From contig CM077115.1 of assembly GCA_039619475.1 (NCBI GenBank), positions 153,301,774 through 153,365,773 on the forward strand: DNA of 64,000 bases, written 5' to 3'. Positions 55,955-64,000 of the stretch are shown here, in pieces (positions within the stretch are counted from its first letter, which is position 1; each line of letters starts with the position of its first letter). Made by a program: the position numbers and the translations under genes. The notes under the pieces were generated by a model. It saw only the letters and a list, made by a program, of their open reading frames with translations, did no database searches and was not told the DNA's origin. The DNA comes from Icerya purchasi. Lineage: Eukaryota; Arthropoda; Insecta; Hemiptera; Monophlebidae.

Positions 55955-57400
55955 ATATGTATGTAAAAATTGAAACGGAACGTTTGCTATTCCTTCGTTT
56001 GAATTAGACCGAAATCCGCTCCGAAGAATACATTCATTTACAGGATGCCGTTGTGAATGGCAGTAATACAACCAGCGTTGGAAAGCTAACTATTTTGCCA
56101 TCTTCATACATAGACAGTCCACGTCACATGCAGGAATATGCTTAAAATGCAATGACATATATATTCGTCATTATGGGCGTCCAGACTTATTTATCACATT
56201 CGCATGCAATCCGGCTTGGGACGAGATACAGCAGCTGGTACTTCCTGGGCAAGCACCCGTGGATAGGCATGACAGCACAGAAGGTGTTTTCAGACAAACG
56301 CTTAAGTCGCTGATAGATTTCATTGTGAAACATGAATTGTTCGGATCTGTGCGCTGCTAGATTTATTCACTAGAATGGCACAAGAGAGGATCGCCACACG
56401 CGCATATACTAATCTGGCTCTAGGATAAAATAACTTCAGACGAAATCGACGATGTGATATGCGTTGAGCTTACACAGGCCGACGTCGATAAAGATTTGCA
56501 TGCAGTTATTATCAAAAACATGATATATGTATGGACCATGCGGTGCACTATATCCGAATTCACCGTGCATGGTAGATGGGAAATGTTCTAAGCAATATTC
56601 TCGAGTATTCTCAGCTAATACAGTAACAGGTGAGGATGGATATCCTCGATATAGGAGACGATCAACTAAAGATGGCGGGAATTCAGCAATAATACACATG
56701 AAAAATGGTGTTATTGATGTAGACAACCGTTGGGTGGTTCCATATTCACCGCTGTTGTCAAAAACATACAAAATGCACATAAACGCAGAATGTTGCAATT
56801 CCGTCAAATAAATTAAATACATTTGCAAGTATGCGAATAAAGGCAGCGATATGGCTGTGTTTGGTGTGAAACCAGAAAATAGTGGCAGAAATGCAGTAAA
56901 AGTTATCGATGAAATTGCACAATACCAGGCTGGAAGATACATAAGCAGCAATGAGGCTGCATAGCGAATTTTTTCATTTCTCATGCATGAACGCAATCCA
57001 GCTGTGGTTCATTTAGCAGAACATTTAGAGAATGGACAGCGTGTTTATTTCGCAGATGCAAATGTGCAACAAAGAGCCCTTAATCCACCTAGTACAATTC
57101 TAATTGCTTTCTTCACTTTATGTCAGAAAGACGCTTTAGCCAGAACGCTGATATATTCAGAAGTGCCCTCTTACTACACGTGGAATGAAACTAAAAAACC
57201 ATTCAGACAGTCGACGGTCAACATGGCATTTTCAGAGAAAATACAATTGGTAGACTTTATACAGTGCATTTTAATCAAGATGAATGTTTCTTCCTTCGCA
57301 TGCTATTGGTAAATGTGCCTGGTCCTAGATCTATCCAGCAAATGAAAAATGTTGACGGCGTCACACATGCCACTTCCGGCAGTGCGTGTCAAATCTGGCC
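55955..57400 (+). pseudogene. Helitron Rep (HUH) region, C-terminal piece
   Basis: Resumes MYVKIETERLLFLRLN, RSEEYIHLQDAVVNGSNTTS, VGKLTILPSSYIDSPRHMQE, HYGRPDLFITFACNPAWDEI (about 56178-56235), EWHKRGSPHAHILIWL (about 56375-56420, the HUH histidines HAH), then DLHAVIIKNMIYGPCGALYP, NSPCMVDGKCSKQYSR, YICKYANKGSDMA, and VNMAFSEKIQLVDFIQ, ending MLLVNVPGPRSIQQ and GVTHATSGSACQ at about 57400. The second Rep tyrosine region (YICKYANKGSD) is readable. Stops and frameshifts make it inactive. The helicase domain is missing. Confidence 0.85.
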
Positions 57401-58266
57401 TGTGCAATTCCGGTCGACGAATTAGGGTCCTATATTGACTCCTATGACTGCATGTTCGATGTATAGGCTCAATTGGCTCTGATTAACGAAGACTGGACCC
57501 CGTCGGTTCTTCCAATCGTTTGTTTCCAACACTTTCGTTCAACCACGGTCTTCGATGTTTCGACCTCCGGTTGTTCTTTCTTATAAGTTTTGTTTTTTTC
57601 TTCCTATTTTTTTTTTTTTTTTTGTTTTCCTATTTAACCGCGACTGGTTCCCGAAACAATTTACCTTCCGTGCTGACTAAACTTGTGATGACTACTTTCA
57701 ATGAAAAAAGTTATAAATTTAATAACAGATGACTAGAAGAGATAATACATATAATACCGCGCTGAACATATACAACCGATTCTCACAGCTGCAGGAAAGT
57801 ACCTTCCCTTACACCACGATTGAACGGATTCAGGCCTATCCATCGGTCTCTTATCACATTACTCAGCCACCGTTTTGTTTACATAATAGAAATCCCATTT
57901 AGATTTTAAAGAAGCCGCTAGATGATCGGCTATGTGCTTATAAATTACTGACGGCAATGGAATTTCTTAAATTTTTATATACATATTTTCAACAGAACTC
58001 ATTCAACCTTATTTTAAACTGTTCCATCATTTCCTCGGCCACAATAAATTTTACTTTCTCGTCGACTCTCCTTGAATAGCATACCGGATATATGAAAAAT
58101 GTATCCATCTGTTTTTTACATTAATAGCATACTCTCTAGGTTGTATTAAAGAAAAATAAATATAATAAATGTATTGCATCACTAATATTTAATTCTCCGA
58201 TAAATTTTAGATCTGTAAATGAGGTAATTCAAAAAATAAAAATTAATTTGTACAGTAATTAATTTT
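57401..58266. other. Stretch without recognised gene
   Basis: Between the end of Helitron similarity and the left target duplication of the LINE. A T-run lies at about 57607-57623. No motif recognised. Confidence 0.45.
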
Positions 58267-58279
58267 AAACACCAATTTA
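58267..58279. repeat. 13-bp target duplication, left copy
   Basis: AAACACCAATTTA; matches 63822-63834 exactly and bounds the full-length LINE. Confidence 0.88.
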
Positions 58280-58395
58280 GTTACGTTTTTCTAACAAGTT
58301 GTATTTAACGCGTTCAGTGTAATAATTAATTAGATTTCTCGTAATATCGTATTATCTGTACGTCGCATACCGTTCGGTGATAATTGAACGGAGCG
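58280..58395 (+). promoter_or_regulatory. Presumed 5' UTR with internal promoter of the LINE
   Basis: Position only: it is the sequence between the insertion point and the first ORF1 ATG. LINEs of this type carry an internal promoter here by general knowledge; no specific element was recognised. Confidence 0.4.
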
Positions 58396-59943
58396 ATGCT
58401 ACCCGCTTCATCATCGACCGGGAATCCGGCTCAGTCGCCGATAAACCAAACGAAGCTACAACCACAGCAATCAGGTGATATCGTTTCATTTCTTTCGATA
58501 CCGAAACATGCGAGTGATCGCGCATCCACTCACACACAACCCCACACAGACACACACCAACACTCTTTCACTGATAACACAACCATTACACATAACACGA
58601 ACAGCTCTGCACTGCCGAGCTGTACATCTGATCACGATTTCCCCGCTTTACCACTGTCGATAAATGCGCCCGCTAAGTTTTCAAATACGCGATCCAAACA
58701 AACCTTCGCGGAAAAAATTAAAACAACGAAAAAAATTATTCCGTTAACGAAATTTGAACACCCTAAAGACGAACAGGGCATAATATTCCCGTACATCTCT
58801 CCTCTATCAATTCGCGACTATTTCGTAGCGCTGAAAGACAAAGTCGGTGGTGCTCATAATATCACAGCCGGCTCTCGCATCAGCGGGGATAGAATAATAA
58901 TTTTTTTTAAATCCGTCCACCTAACAGACTCGTTCTTCAAAAATAACGGAACAATAACGATAGGTGAAGAAACAATCCAAGCACGCAGGGTGAGAAATCC
59001 GGCTAATAAACTCGTGCTGTCTAACGTTTCAGCCACCATACCGAACGAAATAATTGCACAATACTTGTCGTTTATCATGGGGGTTAAACAACTCTCACCG
59101 ATAGCTATATTGCGGGTTAATCCTTCCGATCCAGAATTCGGGCACATAATTAGCTGGAGGCGACAAGTCTACATTGAAAGCGTCGACTGCCTTCACATCC
59201 CTGAATCTTTCCTAATTAAACACAATGACCACGAATACCGCATTTTCACCCACCTCGAAGATCATGGTTGTACAAATTGTAAACGTACCAAAACTAAAGA
59301 AGATACTGTAAACGAGCCAGAACACATAACGATGCAACAGGACGAACAGAGGCATAGTGTGGATGAAAGTACCCATGACCAAGCTAGTGCAGCCCAGAAA
59401 CGCCCCCATCCAATATCGCCGCCACCCCCCCTCGCAGATCAGTTACAGCCGAATTTTTCTTTCCAGCCAGAAACCAAGCGGAAGAGTATGGAAAATGAAA
59501 ATTCGGAGGGAAAGATGCAGGAGACTGTGACCATGCCGATACAAATGGATTCGGCGCAGTCGACTACATCGACCACAGCGGCCACCAACCCTACTCAAAA
59601 GCCCAATAAATCGGTAGAAGTAGAAAAAATAATTGCTGGGGCTAAACACCTCTTTAACAGCAAAAACTCCCCTTTATATATGAACTATGAGGAGTTCAAG
59701 TTATTTATGAAAAATGTATGTTCAGACCCCGATTTTATAAATTATGCCAATGATTACACCGAGGACAAAGATGGTCTCATACACATGTTATCAACGGTAA
59801 AACCATTTTTAAATGCTCCAAACGCTAAAAATAGATGCACCCGTATAATAAAAGAACTAAATAAAATTTCAAAAATGCAAAACGCACCAGACAAGATAAA
59901 TAACGATGAACTTCGTGCAGATAATAAAGACTTCTCACCATAA
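58396..59943 (+). CDS. I-like LINE ORF1 protein, 515 aa, intact
   Basis: Predicted RNA-binding chaperone of the retrotransposon. The first ATG after an in-frame TAA (58381-58383) gives MLPASSSTGNPAQSPINQTK. The N-terminal ~100 residues are Ser/Thr/Gln/His-rich and probably disordered. The middle (about residues 120-295) has an I-element ORF1-like core: IIFPYISPLSIRDYFVALKD, NKLVLSNVSATIPNEIIAQY and EFGHIISWRRQVYIES. At the place where a CCHC knuckle normally starts there is only CTNCKRTKTKED, lacking the His and last Cys. A basic/proline linker follows (KRPHPISPPPPLADQLQ). The C-terminal ~100 residues (EKIIAGAKHLFNSKNSPLYM to CTRIIKELNKISKM) form the helical module shared with 50761-51293. 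Confidence 0.85.
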   Translation: MLPASSSTGNPAQSPINQTKLQPQQSGDIVSFLSIPKHASDRASTHTQPHTDTHQHSFTDNTTITHNTNSSALPSCTSDHDFPALPLSINAPAKFSNTRSKQTFAEKIKTTKKIIPLTKFEHPKDEQGIIFPYISPLSIRDYFVALKDKVGGAHNITAGSRISGDRIIIFFKSVHLTDSFFKNNGTITIGEETIQARRVRNPANKLVLSNVSATIPNEIIAQYLSFIMGVKQLSPIAILRVNPSDPEFGHIISWRRQVYIESVDCLHIPESFLIKHNDHEYRIFTHLEDHGCTNCKRTKTKEDTVNEPEHITMQQDEQRHSVDESTHDQASAAQKRPHPISPPPPLADQLQPNFSFQPETKRKSMENENSEGKMQETVTMPIQMDSAQSTTSTTAATNPTQKPNKSVEVEKIIAGAKHLFNSKNSPLYMNYEEFKLFMKNVCSDPDFINYANDYTEDKDGLIHMLSTVKPFLNAPNAKNRCTRIIKELNKISKMQNAPDKINNDELRADNKDFSP

Positions 59944-60016
59944 CGTTGCTAAATAAGACACTCTCGGCGGCCCCACGGTAAGAGCTTTAATATTACAGTA
60001 AATTTTTTTTTTTTTC

Positions 60017-63000
60017 ATGAAAATAAAAATGGATTTGGAAAATAAAGGAGTGATAATGCAGTGGAACTGTCGAAGTTTCGCAAGCAATAGGGCCGAACTA
60101 GAACAGCTAATAGCCGAGATTTCTCCACTAATAGTATGCCTGCAAGAAACCAGACTTAAGCCAGATGCCAGAACGTCCATTAAGAATTATAATATTTTCC
60201 GGTATGATAATCCAAACGGGGAGAGAGCGAGTGGTGGTGTGGCGACGCTAGTACACACGTCACTACCAGCGCAACAGATACCAATTACAACTACTTTTCA
60301 AGCTGTAACTATACGAGTCAACATCCCTTCTCTTTCCTCGTCAGAAGTAAAAATTTGTAATTGCTACCTACCTCCTGGAAGCGAGGTAACCCACAGCCAA
60401 ATGGATTCCCTCATCAGTGCGCTCGGAAGTGATGCAATGCTCCTCGGAGACTTTAATGCTCACTCGCCATTATGGGGCTCGTTGTCCTCAAATCAGCATG
60501 GACGAGTATTATCCGATATTGTGATTAATAGCGACCTGGTGTTACTCACTACAACTTCACCCACACATTTTAATTTTACGCATCACACTTTCTCAACGAT
60601 AGATCTAGCCCTGTGCTCAAGCATGCTGGCCCCTAAATTTTCCCTACGGGTGATGGATGACTTATGCTCGAGCGACCACTTTCCTATAATAATAGAGTTT
60701 AAAAGTACAGTGACACCCAACCAGCTTGAAGGATTAATGCCGCGTTTCATTTTTCAAAGAGCAGATTGGGAAGCATATTCGAAGAGAGTGACGACTCTTC
60801 CTCAACCAACAGAGTCAACAGAAATCAATATAAATGTCGTAAAAAATGTGATTTCGGAGGCAGCCAACGCAACAATTCCAAAAGTATCACAAAGAAAGCG
60901 GAGCAGACCAGTTCCGTGGTGGTGCGATGACATTAAAAAAGCGATAACAGAGCGAAAACGAGCTCTCAGGAAATATAAGTCAACTGGAAAGGTTGAGGAC
61001 CTAATCACATTTAAGAAGTGTAGAGCAGCTGCCCGAGACCTCATCCGCAGCAAGAAACAGGAGTCGTGGAATTCTTTTGCAGCATCAATTCCTCAAACAG
61101 TTAATGCTCACGTAATGTGGGAAAAAATCAGAACTATTAGTAACAGCAATAGTACCCGTACGCACCCAACATTAAAAGTCAATGGAGTTCACATAACAGA
61201 GACTAGAGATGTTGCAGAAGCATTTGCACATTATTTTTCCACAGAATTCTCGGCACTGAAGTATTCCAGCAATTTCCAGCAGCAAAAAACACTTTATGAG
61301 CAACAGTCCATTAATTTCGATTCCAATGCTGACGATCCTTATAACTGCCCCTTTTCTATGGCTGAACTAGAGTTCCAACTTAAGTATCACACCAGGAACA
61401 GTGCACCCGGTGAAGATTCGATACACCCCTACATGTTGAAATATCTCCCGGGCTATGTTAAGGAATTCCTACTGAATATATATAATCAGATATGGTCAGC
61501 TGGGGCTATTCCGGATGCATGGAAAGTTGCGACCGTCATTAATATCCCAAAGGTGAATAAAAATCCTTTCCAAGTTGAAAGTTATCGACCAATATCATTG
61601 CTGTCTGTCCTGTCTAAAACGATGGGAAAGATGGTGAACAGGCGACTTCTGCATTTCCTTGAAGCAAACTCTGTCCTATCACCAATTCAAGCTGGAGGCC
61701 GAAAATCAAAGTCAACCATTAATCATTTATTGAGCCTTCAAAGACAAATTGTATCTGCCTTTCATCGTCGACACCACCTTTATGCAGTATTCTTCGATAT
61801 GGAGAAGGCATTAGACCGCGTATCGAGGCAACACTTGCTTCGGAAATTAAAAGCGGTCGGGGTGGGCGGTAAGCTGGGGCGATACATTCACAACTATCTG
61901 AGCGATAGATGGATTCAAATCCGAATTGGCTCCTCGATATCGAGAAAAGTTCCAATAGAGAACGGGGTACCTCAAGGTTCCGCCTTAAGTGCTACCCTGT
62001 TTATCCTCTATATAAACGATATTGTTGACTGCATCAGGCCTCCAGTAAGTGCTCGCCTATATATAGATGATCTAAACATATCCGTGGCATCTAGCATCCC
62101 TTCCTTGGCCCAGTCTATCCTGCAAAATACAATTAATTGATTGCAGCAATGGTCAGGAAAGAATGGACTGGATTTCTCCTCTCAGAAGTCTCAATACGTT
62201 GTGTTCCATAGAGGTCGTCCTGTTCAGAATCCGCCATCACTACAAGTGAACAATAGTCCAATTCCTTATAAAACATCAGCAACTTTCCTAGGCATCTTGA
62301 TGGACGCCAACCTGACGTGGAAGCCCTTTATATCTGATTTAAAAACTAAATCCCTTCAGTCTTTAAGGGTAATCAAGTTCTTGTCAAATCCCAAATTTAA
62401 TGTTCAGCCAAAGTTTCTCTTAAATATTTATAAAGCACTGGTCCTCAGCAAAATCAATTATGGGAGTCAGGTGTACTCGTCAGCGAGTGGTTCCCTGTTA
62501 AAAACACTGGACCCAATCCATAACGCCGCTATTCGCATGATACTTGGCGCCCATCGTACATCTCCAGCTAAAAGCCTATGTTCGTTAGCTGGTATACCAC
62601 CGTTGTCTTACAACAGAAAGTTCTTCACTTATCGCGATATGCTTTCATGGGCTGCGGAGAATCATTGCGACGTAACTACGGAGCCTGATTTTCCCAAGGA
62701 TAACCTACCTGAAGTCAATGCAATCTTGTTGCAAAATAACATAAAGCCCAACTTAACACCTAGAACGGACTTTTCAAAATTACCCCCACCCTGGGCTTCT
62801 TTTCAGGTAGAAGCTATCACAACTCTTACTGATAATAATCACCCACCGGCGCTGCGAGGGCACAGGGCACTAAATATTATTAATAAATATACCACGTTCT
62901 CGAAAGCATACACTGATGGATCCAAAGCTAATGAGTCCAAGGCTGCTCCAGCGGCATGCGCTTTCGAAATAGACGGAATCGCAGAGGGCATGCGGTTGAA

Positions 63001-63724
63001 CAACGTTGTATCCATTGCGGAAGCCGAAATGTATGCTGTGTTGTTTTGTCTTCAGGCATACTTAGAACTGAGATCCCAACCGCTCGGAATCTTACTGGTG
63101 ACTGATTCCTTGCAGTCCATACGTGCTTTGCAGTCAGATCACCCGGAATCACCAATGGTCCTAGAAGTCCTGGCTATCTTATACCAGCTGAGCCGAAGGG
63201 GATGCCGAGTTGTTTTTTTATGGGTCCCCAGTCATGCTGGTGTTCCGGGGAATGAGCGGGTTGACCTGGTCGCTCGGTCATTCATGATGTGCCCAATGCC
63301 GTTATTTGCTTTTGGTCCATTATCTCTGAGAGGTTTCCTGTCAGATACGGTCTTCGCACAGTGGAGTCATGACTGGATGTCTCAGTCGACCTTCCTCAGG
63401 GAACTGAAGCCTACGACGGAGCCATGGTGGCCTCCAGTCGGAACAGAACGCAAAGTGTTTTCGGCAATCAATTGCCTGAGAACGGGACATACGTCCTTTT
63501 CCCACGACTATATCCTCAAACAAGCCCCAAAGCCAAGTACCTGCCCACTTTGTTCTACCGATGAATACCCGTCAGTTTCGCATATCTTGCTGAAATGCAC
63601 ACGTCTAAATGGGTTACGGCGAGGCCAGATCACATCGATTGAAGACATCCTCTCAAATACCCCTACTGCTTTGAACAATCTTATGACTTTCGTTCAGGCT
63701 AGCGAGCTAAGGAGTATGTTTTAA
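60017..63724 (+). pseudogene. I-like LINE ORF2 (EN-RT-RNase H), single TGA
   Basis: Multifunctional replication protein. Endonuclease: MQWNCRSF (residues 14-21), QET (E44), GDFNAHSPLW (144-153), SDHFP (219-223). RT: SAPGEDSIHPYMLKYLP (462-478), ESYRPISLLSVLSK (521-534), AVFFDMEKALDRVSR (590-604, catalytic D594), ENGVPQGSALSATLF (648-662), YIDD (682-685). Codon 708 is TGA (62138-62140); the related element at 47-51 kb has Arg here, so CGA to TGA is likely. Then thumb YKALVLSKINYGSQVYSSAS. RNase H: AYTDGSKANE, IAEAEMYAVLF, LLVTDSLQSIRAL, LWVPSHAGVPGNERVDLVAR, with all acidic residues present. C-terminal CPLCSTDEYPSVSHILLKC. Start ATG chosen at 60017; ATG 60029 is also possible. Everything except the TGA looks functional. 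Confidence 0.9.
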
Positions 63725-63789
63725 ACGTGGGTCCACTCACTGCGATAACCGAGGTAGTTACATGCAGCGAGTGGTTTAGTACCCCTTCT

Positions 63790-63821
<32 letters not shown>
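63725..63821 (+). terminator. LINE 3' UTR and poly(A) tail
   Basis: A short UTR with a possible stem (CACTCACTGCG ... GCAGCGAGTGG) leads to TTCTTAAATTT and an A-run from about 63797. The stem could be the RT recognition structure for target-primed synthesis; this is inferred from position. Confidence 0.6.
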
Positions 63822-63825
<4 letters not shown>

Positions 63826-63834
63826 ACCAATTTA
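63822..63834. repeat. 13-bp target duplication, right copy
   Basis: AAACACCAATTTA; its first As merge with the poly(A). Confidence 0.88.
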
Positions 63835-64000
63835 AAACAATTATTTAATTTATCAAATACCTCGACTCTCATGATCACGGAAAAATACAATCAGTTGAAA
63901 TTCTCAAGTGGAATATTGTAATAATTTCATGTCACCGTGCGAGATCAAAGTCAAGACCTCCGCGTGACAGAAGTTAACTGCTTTAGCCGACATGCACCCT

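Larger units (their letters stand above)
52095..57400 (+). mobile_element. Helitron coding region in three pieces
   Basis: The same Rep/helicase ORF is readable over 52095-52901, 54725-55048 and 55955-57400, in order and orientation. It is separated by a LINE insertion (52902-54724) and a TG...CA unit (55049-55954). At both junctions the reading rejoins within a few bases once one copy of the target duplication is removed. The helicase half that follows the Rep region in Helitrons is absent, and coding similarity ends near 57400. Neither the TC start nor the CTRR end was located. Confidence 0.85.
58280..63821 (+). mobile_element. Full-length I-like LINE, nearly intact
   Basis: About 5.54 kb from the left target duplication to the end of the poly(A). 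Layout: 5' UTR of 116 bases, ORF1 (515 codons, open), a 73-base spacer, ORF2 (1235 codons with one internal TGA), a 3' UTR of about 70 bases, poly(A) 63797-63821 and the repeated 13-bp target. Domain order EN-RT-RNase H-zinc motif places it in the I superfamily. Identical target duplications, a long A-tail and a single nonsense change indicate recent insertion relative to every other element here. Confidence 0.92.

Noticed and set aside
56436..56996. Minus-strand open frame of 186 codons
   Set aside because: It is exactly antisense to the Helitron Rep coding sequence, which has clear family motifs on plus. No motif on minus.
1..64000. tRNA, rRNA or other structural RNA genes
   Set aside because: I looked for tRNA A/B-box and T-loop wording and for rRNA-like blocks and saw none that I could support by eye; a covariance-model scan would decide.
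1..64000. A novel multi-gene system
   Set aside because: Apart from three weak exon candidates, all readable protein-coding signal is explained by known transposable-element classes; no conserved gene cluster remains unexplained.

Overview
The window looks like AT-rich, gene-poor nuclear DNA of an arthropod, most likely an insect. It has no bacterial-style operons or long host ORFs. Almost every protein signal is a fragment of an insect-type transposable element: several LINE lineages, a Penelope-like element, mariner, a BED-finger hAT, a PIF/Harbinger scrap, a Helitron, LTR-like units and MITE/foldback elements. The order cannot be fixed from the sequence alone. All assignments were made by reading translations by eye; no search was run.

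Layout. 0-9 kb: a small inverted-repeat MITE, a PIF/Harbinger scrap, two decayed minus-strand LINE 3' fragments and a dispersed CTAGCTGTGCCCC repeat, then empty AT-rich DNA. 9.4-13.7 kb: a decayed but nearly complete Jockey-type LINE (minus). 14-18.4 kb: LINE tails, a foldback element and repeated modules. 18.9-20.9 kb: two about 0.9-1 kb TG...CA units in opposite orientation at an AT microsatellite. 21-28.7 kb: a hairpin, a CR1-like scrap, a Penelope-like element with RT and GIY-YIG remnants (minus), a large foldback element, decayed LINE pieces and a TTAA-bounded element. 31.3-34.7 kb: a tandem duplication whose first unit took two independent RTE-like insertions. 35.3-38.8 kb: a Jockey-type LINE (plus). 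39-42.2 kb: hAT-BED and mariner remnants. 43-46.7 kb: CR1/RTE-like LINEs, one split by a poly(A)-tailed I-like LINE. 47-51.3 kb: a decayed I-like LINE (minus). 52-57.4 kb: a Helitron Rep coding region broken by two insertions with visible target duplications. 58.3-63.8 kb: a complete I-like LINE with 13-bp target duplications, open ORF1, and an ORF2 broken by one TGA.

How the parts relate. The window is a layered record of insertions: Helitron, then a LINE and an LTR-like unit inside it; a CR1-like LINE, then an I-like LINE inside it; a duplicated repeat, then RTE insertions. The 58-64 kb LINE is the youngest and best preserved, and the 47-51 kb LINE is a diverged relative that shares its ORF1 C-terminal module. 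The only host-gene candidate is a set of three short open segments (21.15, 29.60 and 42.67 kb, plus strand). Each ends at a GT-type donor, all boundaries are compatible with phase 0, and each encodes membrane-like sequence. If joined they would form part of an unrecognised membrane protein gene with TE-filled introns; this is inference.

I found no defence, biosynthetic or other multi-gene system. The observations most worth checking are the near-intact LINE and its conserved ORF1 module, the TG...CA unit family with ATAT target duplications, the UAG-separated in-frame ORF1/ORF2 of the 9-13 kb LINE, and the possible split host gene.
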